A DNA stretch of 64,000 nt from Hydrogenophilales bacterium (GTDB taxonomy: Bacteria > Pseudomonadota > Gammaproteobacteria > Burkholderiales > Thiobacillaceae): positions 1-64,000 of the forward strand of contig JADJCP010000012.1 in assembly GCA_016703155.1 (NCBI GenBank). The letters run 5' to 3'. Each line of letters begins with the position of its first letter. Position 1 is the first letter of the stretch. Below the pieces are notes generated by a model. The model did no database searches. It worked only from the letters and a program-made list of their open reading frames with translations, and was not told the DNA's origin. Made by a program: the position numbers and the translations under genes. Shown here piece by piece: positions 1 through 11,244 of the stretch.

Positions 1-576
1 GATATTGGCGTCGTCGCGGATCACCCACAGGGTATGGCGCACGCCGGCCTCGGAGGTGGCGTCGGCATCGGCCTGTTGCTGGGTCGTCGCGGCGAGGATG
101 GCATCGACCTCGGGGGCGTCGGGGTAGGCCAGCAGCACCGGGCCGGTCTGACCGTTCAGGGCCTCGACCTGGCGTACCCGGTCGTCTTCCTTGTCGGGGC
201 GCGTGAACTCGTGTTTGCGGACGCGGTTGACGTCGTACTCGGCGACGCTGGCGGCAGCCACCAGGCCGGTCTGGACATGCGCGCCCATGATGATGCGATA
301 GGCGTAGTAACAGGCCGTGTCGTCCTGTTTCAGGACGCCGGCGTCGAGCATGGTCTTGAGGTTTTCCGCCGCCTTGGCATAGACCACCGGCGCGTAGGGG
401 TCGGTGTCCACCGGCAGGTCGATCTCCGGCTTGGAGATGTGCAGGAAGCTCCAGGGCCGACCGGCGGCCAGGGCGCGCGCCTCCTCCGAATTGAGCACGT
501 CGTAGGGCGGGGCGATGACCTCCTGGGCACGGCCAGGAGCGGGACGCAGTGCGGGGAAGGGGCGGATCAGGGACAT
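1..576 (-). CDS. DUF1015 family protein, 3' part missing
   Basis: The minus-strand frame starts at the ATG complementary to 574-576 and runs off the left edge, so only about 192 N-terminal residues are present. The start MSLIRPFPALRPAPGRA followed by VIAPPYDVL and WSFLHISKPEIDLP is characteristic of DUF1015 proteins, as I recall the family. These are cytosolic proteins of about 400 residues whose biochemical role is not established. The gene diverges from the YihY-like gene, with about 100 bp between their starts. The large plus-strand reading frame over the same bases has no family resemblance and is a GC-rich shadow. Confidence 0.8.
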   Translation of the reverse strand, partial: MSLIRPFPALRPAPGRAQEVIAPPYDVLNSEEARALAAGRPWSFLHISKPEIDLPVDTDPYAPVVYAKAAENLKTMLDAGVLKQDDTACYYAYRIIMGAHVQTGLVAAASVAEYDVNRVRKHEFTRPDKEDDRVRQVEALNGQTGPVLLAYPDAPEVDAILAATTQQQADADATSEAGVRHTLWVIRDDANI

Positions 577-679
577 GGCGGTTCCTAAAGTCGGACGGAA
601 TGAATCGCGGCATTTTACCCGGCTTGCCCGGTTGACCGCATTTCGGCTGATAATCCGGCATCCATTCCCCGAGCCGACG

Positions 680-1954
680 ATGTCCCCAAAACTGCCGCAA
701 CGCACCGACCGCGCCGACTGGCTGATGCAGGTGGCCTTCACCACCGTGCGGCTGTTCATGCGTAACGGCTTGCAGAACCATGCGGCGGCGACGGCGTTCT
801 ATTTCATGCTCTCGGCCACACCGCTCCTGCTGCTGCTCGCCTATGGCACGCAATGGCTCGCCAAGCTGGCGGAAACCTCGAACCTGGCGACCATCATGCT
901 CGCCGCGCTCTACGAGCAACTGCATCTGGATAGCCTCACCGAGATGGGCTTCATCCCCAGCCAGACCCAGCTAACGGCCGGCGGCGTCGGTATCCTCACC
1001 CTGATCGTCTCGTCGCGCGGCCTGGTCAACGCGGTGCAAAGCGCCTTCAAGGCAATCTTCCCGGATGAGGACAAACACCGGCCCATGCTTCTCTCCTGGC
1101 TGATGCCGCTGGTGATCATTCCCATCGCCTTCATCCTGGTCGGTCTGACCGCCGGCATTCAGGTCATCCTCGGCTTCCTCGGCGAGATCGAGATGCTGGG
1201 TGGACAAGCGACGACCCTGCTGAAGATGCTCAGCAGCCTGCTCGCGTTCGTGATCGTCTGGGGCATGATCCTGCTGGCCTATTGGCGCTTGCCGAGCAAT
1301 CGTCAGGCGGTCGGCCTAGCCGCGCTCCTGGCCCTGTTCGCCACGCTGTCGCTGGCTCTGCTGGTGTTCGGCTTCGACTTCTTCTTCAAGGTGGAACGCT
1401 ACCGCTCGCTGTATGGCGCGCTCGGTGGCGTCGTCTTCATACTCATCGGCACCTATCTGGCGGCCATCGTCTTCTACCTCTGGGCGCAATGTCTGTATGC
1501 GCTGGGCAAGGTCGACGTCGCCGCCCTGGAAAAACTCATGCTCGCCGACGGCGCCGGGGCCGGCAAGCTGGAAAGCTATGTCTTCGGCCGGGCCGACCGC
1601 TTGCTCAACAAGTACGGCCGGCAATATGCCCCCGGCGACACCCTGATCACCGAAGGCGACGCCGGCAAGGAGGCCTTCTTTCTCTACGACGGCCAGGTCG
1701 GTCTATTCAAGGCCATGCACGGCAAACAGGAACGCCTGGGCGAACTCGATGCCGGCCAGTTCTTCGGCGAGATGGCCTACCTGCTCAACGAACCGCGCGC
1801 CGCAACGGTCGTCGCCGCGACCGAGGTCATCGCCCTGGTCTTCCCGCCGCGCATGCTGGAAGAACTGATGACCTACTCCGCGCCTCTGTCTCGGCGGATC
1901 GTCAACACCCTGGCGCAACGCCTGATGCGCATGAATCAAACGGTCGCCCGTTGA
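680..1954 (+). CDS. YihY/BrkB-type membrane protein with C-terminal cyclic-nucleotide-binding-like domain
   Basis: A 424-residue protein. Residues about 35-290 carry the YihY/virulence factor BrkB fold (formerly misnamed RNase BN), with six or so hydrophobic segments and the typical NHAAATAFYFMLSATPLLL motif. Residues about 300-424 look like a cNMP-binding (CAP_ED) beta-roll: YAPGDTLITEGDAGKEAFFL, then the phosphate-cassette-like GQFFGEMAYLLNEPRAATV. The start at 680 is chosen because homology begins there; the frame stays open upstream to 515 but that part overlaps the divergent gene. YihY function is unknown, and a sensor-type beta-roll on it suggests ligand- or docking-controlled activity. 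The cassette has P-R-A-A-T in place of the R-x-A-T/S of true cAMP binders, so the ligand is uncertain. Confidence 0.82.
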   Translation: MSPKLPQRTDRADWLMQVAFTTVRLFMRNGLQNHAAATAFYFMLSATPLLLLLAYGTQWLAKLAETSNLATIMLAALYEQLHLDSLTEMGFIPSQTQLTAGGVGILTLIVSSRGLVNAVQSAFKAIFPDEDKHRPMLLSWLMPLVIIPIAFILVGLTAGIQVILGFLGEIEMLGGQATTLLKMLSSLLAFVIVWGMILLAYWRLPSNRQAVGLAALLALFATLSLALLVFGFDFFFKVERYRSLYGALGGVVFILIGTYLAAIVFYLWAQCLYALGKVDVAALEKLMLADGAGAGKLESYVFGRADRLLNKYGRQYAPGDTLITEGDAGKEAFFLYDGQVGLFKAMHGKQERLGELDAGQFFGEMAYLLNEPRAATVVAATEVIALVFPPRMLEELMTYSAPLSRRIVNTLAQRLMRMNQTVAR

Positions 1955-2197
1955 TGAAGCGCTGATGAAATCGGCGTCGGCTGAACGCGTACAAAAAGCC
2001 GCGATCAGCCGGTAGCCCGGATAAAGCACCAGCAAAATCCGGGGAATGACCCGATGCGATTCACCCATCCAGCGAGATCCTACACCCTGCGTTTTCCCGG
2101 ATGGAAAGGGAAAGGGGAGAAACCAGGGATGGAAGATGACCGTCATGTCCCTTGACAAAGGCTCGTTGCGCACCACGCAACACGCTATAATTTCCGC
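1955..2197. other. Intergenic region with degenerate REP-like sequence and higBA promoter
   Basis: Contains tagcccggat..aaatccggg and ttttcccggatgg segments resembling the repeat at 55855-55925, but too diverged to pair cleanly. No gene is seen. Confidence 0.4.
2165..2191 (+). promoter_or_regulatory. Probable higBA promoter and operator
   Basis: A perfect -10 box TATAAT lies at 2186-2191, seven bases before the toxin ATG, giving a very short leader. Just upstream is an inverted repeat GTTGCG-N5-CGCAAC (2165-2181), placed where an antitoxin operator would block polymerase. No well-spaced -35 box is visible (TTGACA at about 2152 is too far). HigA-type autoregulation is known for the family; binding here is inferred. 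Confidence 0.5.
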
Positions 2198-2464
2198 ATG
2201 ATCAAATCCTTCCGGCACAAGGGGTTGAAGCGACTGTATGAAACTGGCGGCGCAGGCGGTATCCAGGCGCACCAGGCCGCCCGGCTACGCATGCAACTGG
2301 CCGCGCTGGATACCGCCGCCAGCATCGAGGATATGGATATCCCCGGTTATCGGCTACACCCGTTGAAAGGCAAGGAAAAAGGCCGCTGGTCGATCTGGGT
2401 CAGCGGGAACTGGCGCCTCACTTTCGAGTTCCATGAAGGGAACGCCTACATTCTGGATTATTAG
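2198..2464 (+). CDS. higB: HigB/RelE-family toxin
   Basis: An 88-residue protein beginning MIKSFRHKGLKRLYETG, with YRLHPLKGKEKGRWSIWVSG and NWRLTFEF. These are hallmarks of HigB-type RelE-fold mRNA interferases, which cleave mRNA on the ribosome. Length and toxin-first order match higBA operons. The antitoxin frame starts 11 bp after the stop. The reading frame is intact while the downstream antitoxin is frameshifted, which would be toxic unless the lesion is a sequence error or HigB is inactive. Confidence 0.85.
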   Translation: MIKSFRHKGLKRLYETGGAGGIQAHQAARLRMQLAALDTAASIEDMDIPGYRLHPLKGKEKGRWSIWVSGNWRLTFEFHEGNAYILDY

Positions 2465-2475
2465 GATTATCACTG

Positions 2476-2770
2476 ATGGCCATGCACAATCCCCCGCACC
2501 CCGGCGAGTTCATTTCTCGCCACCTATCTGGAGCCTTTCGGCCTCAGCGCCCGCGCCCTGGCGGAAAACATCGGGGTCGCCCCATCCACACTCGCCCGCG
2601 TCATCGCCGGCAAGAGCGGAATCAGCCCGGAAATGGCATTACGCCTGGCCAAAGCACTGGGCCGGTCACCGGAAGCCTGGCTTGCCATGCAGGATAACTA
2701 TGACCTCTGGCAAGCCCGGAAAACCACGCGGCTGGAAGACATCAAGCCCATGGAATTCGCAGCGGCCTGA
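2476..2770 (+). pseudogene. higA: HigA-family antitoxin, frameshifted
   Basis: The frame opens with MAMHNPPHPGEFI, the canonical HigA N-terminus. After codon 15 the homology moves by one base: the +1 frame gives TYLEPFGLSARALAENIGV and then an XRE helix-turn-helix region (LARVIAGKSGISPEMALRLA) ending at TGA 2768-2770. One extra base near 2512-2521 explains this. Without it the product would be about 97 residues, the normal HigA length. HigA normally neutralises HigB and represses the operon. Sequence error or a real inactivating insertion cannot be told apart from one read. Confidence 0.8.
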
Positions 2771-2773
2771 GCC

Positions 2774-2802
2774 CGTAGGGCGCAATAACCGAAGGGCATT
2801 GC
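2774..2802 (+). repeat. REP-like element, left copy flanking the RAYT gene
   Basis: A 29-bp segment starting cgtagggcgcaataaccg. Its exact reverse complement lies at 3494-3522, so the two copies face each other across the transposase gene. Each copy holds a small stem (gcaat..attgc). REP-associated transposases normally sit between such repeats. Confidence 0.8.
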
Positions 2803-2833
2803 ACCGCCTTCCCGCCCCCGCCATCATCCCGCC

Positions 2834-3367
2834 ATGCCCGACTACCGACGCGCCTGGCATCCCGGCGGCACCTACTTCTTCACGGTCAATGCCCTGCACC
2901 GGCATGGCAACGATCTTCTCGTGCGACAAATCGACCTGTTGCGCGACAGTGTGCGCCAGGTACGCCAAGCCCATCCGTTCACCATCCACGGCTGGGTCGT
3001 GATGCCCGATCACCTGCATTGCGTCATCGAACTACCACCCGGCGATGCCGACTTCGCCCTGCGCTGGCGCCTCACCAAGGCCGGCTTCTCCAAGCGCCTG
3101 CCCAACACCGAACGACGTTCGGCGGTACGCCAAGCCCGGGGCGAACGCGGTATCTGGCAACGGCGTTATTGGGAACACCTGATCCGCGACGCGCGCGATT
3201 ACCAGGCGCACATGGATTACCTGCATTTCAACCCGGTAAAGCACGGCCACGTCGTCAAGGTGGCCAATTGGCCGTATTCCACCTTTCATCGCCTCGTCGC
3301 CGCCGGGGTGTACCCCGCCGATTGGGCAGGCAGCGCCGGGGCCAATGATTTGGATTGCCCCGATTGA
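2834..3367 (+). mobile_element. rayT: REP-associated tyrosine transposase (RAYT, TnpA_REP)
   Basis: A 177-residue single-domain protein of the Y1/HUH transposase family. RAYTs nick single-stranded DNA at REP palindromes and are thought to mobilise them. Visible motifs are the start YRRAWHPGGTYFFTVN, the metal-binding HUH-type motif in VMPDHLHCVIELP (about residue 60), and the C-terminal catalytic region RDYQAHMDYLHFNPVKHG, with the likely nucleophilic tyrosine in DYQ. Inverted 29-bp copies flank the gene, and a second copy of its last 78 bp lies at 3526-3603. No IS ends are seen; family members are usually domesticated single-copy genes. Confidence 0.9.
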
Positions 3368-3369
3368 CC
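3292..3369 (+). repeat. Direct repeat, copy 1: 3' end of the RAYT gene
   Basis: The last 78 bp of the transposase gene recur at 3526-3603 with about ten mismatches, including the stop codon. Confidence 0.75.
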
Positions 3370-3397
3370 GCCATCATCTCGCCGCGTGGGCGAAGAA

Positions 3398-3428
3398 CGT
3401 AGGGTGGATTAGCGAAGCGTAATCCACC
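3398..3428. repeat. REP-like palindrome
   Basis: An imperfect palindrome of the widespread type gggtggattagcg..gcgtaatccacc, 30 bp downstream of the transposase stop. It is probably a mobilisable REP of a different family from the 29-bp copies. Confidence 0.65.
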
Positions 3429-3493
3429 AAGAATGCAAAAGCATCCGGCGCAAGGCCGAAGGCTCGATGGCGCAATGCCGGACGTTTGTTGGC

Positions 3494-3522
3494 GCAATGC
3501 CCTTCGGTTATTGCGCCCTACG
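3494..3522 (-). repeat. REP-like element, right copy flanking the RAYT gene
   Basis: Perfect inverted copy of 2774-2802. Together with the left copy it brackets a 0.75 kb unit containing the transposase. Confidence 0.8.
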
Positions 3523-3525
3523 CGG

Positions 3526-3603
3526 GCTCGTCGCCGCCGTGGTGTATCCCGCCGATTGGGCCGGCAGCGCCGGCGCAAACGATTTGATTTGCCCCGATTG
3601 ACC
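3526..3603 (+). repeat. Direct repeat, copy 2: duplicated RAYT 3' end fragment
   Basis: Duplicate of 3292-3369 directly behind the right REP copy. It has no start codon or upstream homology, so it is a remnant of a duplication, not a gene. Confidence 0.75.
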
Positions 3604-3802
3604 CACGTCAGCGGACGTAGAATCAAAGGCGCCTGGCTCGATTTCATCCGCCCTTCGGCATAGTGACAAATGGGGTCAAGCCTGAAGGCCGCCCCACCTT
3701 TGGCTTTTCTGTCACCGAGCCGAGTAAATCAAGCTGCGTCAAGACTGAACAGGCCGGCTCGTTCAGGGGATAATGGCGGGCTTCGTCGCCGTCCTCGCCA
3801 TC

Positions 3803-7390
<3,588 letters not shown>

Positions 7391-7456
7391 TTCATGCGGA
7401 TACCCAGCGTATGACCCATTCATCAATGCCACCCGTCACATAGCCTGAGAGCAACT

Positions 7457-8311
7457 ATGACCGGCCCCGATTTTTTCCGCGCCTTCCTCTTCGAACAACT
7501 CGACATACGTGCCGCGCTGGTGCGTCTCGGCCCGTCCTGGGAGGCCATGCAGGCCGGACGCGGCTATGCCGCGCCGGTGCTCGGGTTGCTCGGCGAAATG
7601 GCCGCCGTGAGCGTGCTGATCGGCGCCAACCTGAAGCACGTCGGACGCCTGACGTTCCAGCTCAAGGGCGACGGCCCGGTCGGCATGCTGGTCATGGACT
7701 GCGACGAGCAGCTCCGGCTGCGCGGCATGGCCCGCTGCGGCGAGGGGATACCTGTCGCGCCGGTACCTGAATTACTCGGCGATGGCCAGCTGATCCTGAG
7801 CTTGGATGCCATGGGCATGTCGCAGCCGTACCAGAGCCTGGTGCCTATCGACGGCGACTCGATCGCGGCGATCTTCGAGCACTACCTGCTGCGCTCCGAG
7901 CAGCAACCCACCCGCCTCTTCCTGGCGGCCGACGCGCATGGCGCAACCGGCCTGTTCCTGCAAAAACTGCCCGACGCCGATGCGCGCGACCCGGACGGCT
8001 GGGATCGTGTCCAGTGCTATGCCGAGACCGTGCGCCCGGACGAATTAAACACTCTATCGATGGAAACTCTGCTGACGCGCCTGTTTCCGGACGAGGCAAT
8101 CCGCCTGTTCGATCCCAGGCCGGTGGTCTATCACTGCCCCGAGGATTGGGAGAAAGTGCGCGGCATGCTGCAAACCCTGGGCCATGCCGAGTGCAAAAGC
8201 ATGCTGCGCGAGCAGGGCGAGATCAGTATCCAGGACGAGATCTGCAACCACCGCTACCGGTTCAGCGCGGCGGATATCGACGCCCTCTTCGCGCCGCGCA
8301 CCGTCCATTAG
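7457..8311 (+). CDS. hslO: Hsp33-family redox chaperone with reduced zinc-cysteine set
   Basis: A 284-residue cytosolic protein with the Hsp33 N-terminal fold (FFRAFLFEQLDIRAALVRL; LGEMAAVSVLIGANLK; RLTFQLKGDGPVGMLVMDC). Hsp33 holds unfolding proteins during oxidative stress once its C-terminal zinc centre, normally CxC plus CxxC, is oxidised. Here the first pair reads H-C-P-E and the second D-E-I-C, so only one cysteine of each pair remains. Zinc binding and disulphide switching should therefore be altered or lost. The start at 7457 gives the standard N-terminus. It lies between mfd and mnmC on the same strand. Confidence 0.88.
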   Translation: MTGPDFFRAFLFEQLDIRAALVRLGPSWEAMQAGRGYAAPVLGLLGEMAAVSVLIGANLKHVGRLTFQLKGDGPVGMLVMDCDEQLRLRGMARCGEGIPVAPVPELLGDGQLILSLDAMGMSQPYQSLVPIDGDSIAAIFEHYLLRSEQQPTRLFLAADAHGATGLFLQKLPDADARDPDGWDRVQCYAETVRPDELNTLSMETLLTRLFPDEAIRLFDPRPVVYHCPEDWEKVRGMLQTLGHAECKSMLREQGEISIQDEICNHRYRFSAADIDALFAPRTVH

Positions 8312-8323
8312 CGAACCCCGAAC

Positions 8324-10255
8324 ATGCCCGAGGTGCTGCGCCCGGCGCAGCTGACCTACGCCGACGATGGCACACCCTATTCGGACGCCTACGACGATGT
8401 CTACCACACCTCGGCGGGTGGCCCCGGCCAGGCAACCCATGTCTTTTTGCATGGCAACGGCCTGCCGGAGCGCTGGCTCAAGACCGGGCGTTTCACCATC
8501 CTGGAAACCGGCTTCGGTACCGGCCTGAATTTCCTCGCCACCTGGTCGGCCTGGCGCGCGGCTGGGCAGCCTGCCCGGCTGCATTATCTCGCCGCCGAGA
8601 AACATCCCTTCCAGGCCGCCGATCTGGCCCGACTGCATGCCCGCTGGCCCGCGTTCGCCGCCGAATCGGCGGCATTGCGCCGCCTCTGGCCGACACTGAC
8701 CCCAGGCTTCCACCGCTTGGAGCTGGACGGTGGCAAACTCGTCCTCACCCTGTTGCTGGGTGATGCCGCCGACACCTTGCCACGCTTGCAGGCACGGGTT
8801 GATGCCTTCTACCTGGACGGTTTCTCGCCGGCACGGAATCCCGAATTGTGGTCGCCGGAGTTGGGCAGGATCTTGGCCAGGCTGGCGGCACCCGAGGCGA
8901 CGCTGGCCACCTGGTCGGTCGCGGGGAAGGTGCGCGAGGCCCTGGCCGGCGCCGGCTTTAGTGTCGAAAAAGTGCCGGGGTTCGCTCATAAGCGCGAGAT
9001 GCTCGTCGGGCGCTACGCCCCCCCGGCTTATCGTCCGGTCGAGCCCTGCCCGGAAACACCGCCGGAGCGCCGGGCCATCGTCATCGGCGCCGGCCTGGCC
9101 GGCACAGCCTGCTGCGCGCGTCTGGCGGCGCGCGGCTGGGAGGTGATCCTCATCGACCGGCATGCCGGCCCGGCCAATGAAGCCTCGGGAAATCTCGCCG
9201 GCATCTTCCATCCCCTGCTGGCCCGCGACGACAACATCCCGGCACGTCTCAGCCGCGCCGCGTTCTTGTATGGCTTGCGCCAATGGCGGAATCTGGCCGA
9301 GACGGGGCCAGACTTTCCCTGGGCTGCCACGGGACTGGTGCAATTGGCGCGCGACGACAAACACGAGGCCCTGCAACGCCGTCTACCCGACGCACTGGGC
9401 TACCCGCCGGACTATGTTCGCTATGCCAGCGCAGCCGAACTGAGGGCGCTTATCGGCCAGGCCGTCCCCGCGGGTGGCTGGCTCGTACCGCAGGGGGGCT
9501 GGGCCAACCCGGCCGGTTTGTGCCGGGCCTACCTGGCCCAGGCAGGCGAGCGCGTCAGGACGATATTCGGTCACGAGGTCGTCGATCTGCGCCGGGTACG
9601 GGGGCAGTGGCAGAGCGTTTCCCGGGACGGGGCGATACTCGCGGAGGCGCCGCACGTCATTCTCGCCAGCGGCACGCAACCTGCACTCGGCACGGCCTTG
9701 GCGGGCGTTCTCCCGATGCAGCGGATACGCGGCCAGGTAACGCACATCCCGCGGGGGGCAATACCGGGGGTCGCGTTGCCCCTGTGCCGCGAGGGCTACC
9801 TGACGCCGGCACTGGACGGCTGGCATTGCCTGGGGGCGTCCTACGACCTGGACGACGATCCCATGCCGCGCGCCGCCAGCGATGACGAAAACTACGCCCG
9901 CCTGGCCAGGCTAATCGATGATTTGCCGAAAATTCCGGATTTCACCGGCGGCACCAGCCGGGTTGGCTTTCGTGCCGTACCGTCGGACCGCCTGCCCTTG
10001 GCCGGCAACCTGGCCGATCCGGTGGCCAGCGGCACCGCGGGGGCGACCCAATTGCGTCACCTGAAGCGCTTCGAGGGACTGCATGGCCTGCTCGGCTATG
10101 CCTCGCGCGGGATCATCTGGTCCAGCCTGATGGCGGAATTGCTGGCCGCAAGACTCGAAGGCGAGCCTTTGCCCATCGAGGCCGACCTGGCTGATGCCGT
10201 TGATCCGGGCCGGTTCCTGCTGAAGCACCTGCGCAAAAACAAAGGCCCCGACTAG
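8324..10255 (+). CDS. mnmC: Bifunctional tRNA mnm5s2U modification enzyme MnmC
   Basis: A 643-residue protein. The N-terminal domain (about 1-235) is the SAM-dependent methyltransferase MnmC2 (ILETGFGTGLNFLATW; VDAFYLDGFSPARNPELW). The C-terminal domain (about 250-630) is the FAD-dependent oxidase MnmC1, with dinucleotide-binding motif AIVIGAGLAGTACCARLA and VGFRAVPSDRLPLAG. It converts cmnm5s2U through nm5s2U to mnm5s2U at wobble position 34 of tRNAs. Length and both domains are normal. The start follows hslO by 12 bp, consistent with co-transcription. Confidence 0.95.
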   Translation: MPEVLRPAQLTYADDGTPYSDAYDDVYHTSAGGPGQATHVFLHGNGLPERWLKTGRFTILETGFGTGLNFLATWSAWRAAGQPARLHYLAAEKHPFQAADLARLHARWPAFAAESAALRRLWPTLTPGFHRLELDGGKLVLTLLLGDAADTLPRLQARVDAFYLDGFSPARNPELWSPELGRILARLAAPEATLATWSVAGKVREALAGAGFSVEKVPGFAHKREMLVGRYAPPAYRPVEPCPETPPERRAIVIGAGLAGTACCARLAARGWEVILIDRHAGPANEASGNLAGIFHPLLARDDNIPARLSRAAFLYGLRQWRNLAETGPDFPWAATGLVQLARDDKHEALQRRLPDALGYPPDYVRYASAAELRALIGQAVPAGGWLVPQGGWANPAGLCRAYLAQAGERVRTIFGHEVVDLRRVRGQWQSVSRDGAILAEAPHVILASGTQPALGTALAGVLPMQRIRGQVTHIPRGAIPGVALPLCREGYLTPALDGWHCLGASYDLDDDPMPRAASDDENYARLARLIDDLPKIPDFTGGTSRVGFRAVPSDRLPLAGNLADPVASGTAGATQLRHLKRFEGLHGLLGYASRGIIWSSLMAELLAARLEGEPLPIEADLADAVDPGRFLLKHLRKNKGPD

Positions 10256-10264
10256 CGGGGCCTT
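10241..10264. terminator. Hairpin terminator between mnmC and the convergent gene
   Basis: The stem aaaggcccc-gacta-gcggggccttt overlaps the mnmC stop codon. On the minus strand it is followed by GTTTTTG, so it looks like a better intrinsic terminator for the leftward gene than for mnmC. Confidence 0.7.
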
Positions 10265-10281
10265 TGCGGAGGCACTGGCGC

Positions 10282-11170
10282 TTACGGCTTCGCCGCGCCC
10301 GCGCTGCCGGCCACGTGAGCCAGGGTATCCTGGATGATGTACGGTGCCTCGACGATGCGCATGAACTGGCCCATGCCTACCGCCGGCCAACCCAGAGCGA
10401 TGCGATAGCGTGCGAACAGATGGTTGACCTTGGTGTTGATCACATAGATCTCATACGGCAAGGCGGCGATGTTGTCGGCGCCAACGGTCTTGACCCACCA
10501 GCCTTCGCCTTCCTTCGGATCGTTCAGGGCAACCCCGAAGACGGCGATCTTTTTCTCCGGGATGACGACCTCATAGACCTTCTGCGTCTTGTCGACGCCG
10601 CGCGCCAGGGTATCGCGGATGGCGCTGATGGCATCTTCGAAGGTGAGGTGCTCCATCAACAGATTCTTGTCCGACTCGAAGCCTTCCATGCCGAACATGT
10701 ACTGGTACTCGAGCAGATCCTTCTGCGCCACATCGCCGCCATATTTTCCACGCGAGCCCAAAGCCTTGCCGAGCTTTGCCTGCAAGGCCTTGACCGTCTT
10801 TTCCCGCAACGCCGTAGCTCTTGCGGAAGAACGCGCGATACCAGTATTCCGGGTTGATGTAGGACACCACGCCATCGGATTTGACGCCGATGCGCACGCC
10901 GGCACCGACTATATTGGCGCCGCCCAGGCTCTTGATGGTTCCCAGCAAAGCATTGTCGGTAACGACGATGACGCCATATCCGGGCAGGCCTGGTGGCGCG
11001 TATTTTCCGGCGATGTTAAACCCCGCCTTGGTCAACTTGCCTTCCACGGCGGCCATGACGGCATTGATATCGGCATTCGCAGCGACGCGATCACCGTAAA
11101 CATAGGGCGATAACGCCCACACCATGGGGCTGAACAGCATCAGCAGCACGACGCCGAAAATTTTAACCAT
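10282..11170 (-). pseudogene. Secreted protein with DUF302-like N-terminal domain, frameshifted
   Basis: The start at 11170 gives a signal peptide (MVKIFGVVLLMLFSPMVWA) followed by NADINAVMAAVEGKLTKAGF and NPEYWYRAFFRKSY, reminiscent of DUF302-type periplasmic proteins. Near 10812 the homology changes frame and continues as ALREKTVKALQAKLG to the stop at 10282. One extra base explains it. Repaired, the product would be about 295 residues. I do not recognise a specific function. It lies directly behind the fadL-like gene on the same strand, but a terminator separates them. Confidence 0.6.
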
Positions 11171-11197
11171 TCCTCACTCCATCACATCCAAGTAAAA

Positions 11198-11225
11198 CGG
11201 GGCTGGAGACAGATCTCCAGCCCCG
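11198..11225 (-). terminator. Rho-independent terminator of the fadL-like gene
   Basis: An 11-bp stem (ggggctggaga / tctccagcccc) followed on the minus strand by GTTTTACTT, 19 bp past the stop codon. Confidence 0.8.
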
Positions 11226-11244
11226 CCATTCTACCCTCAAGCTA

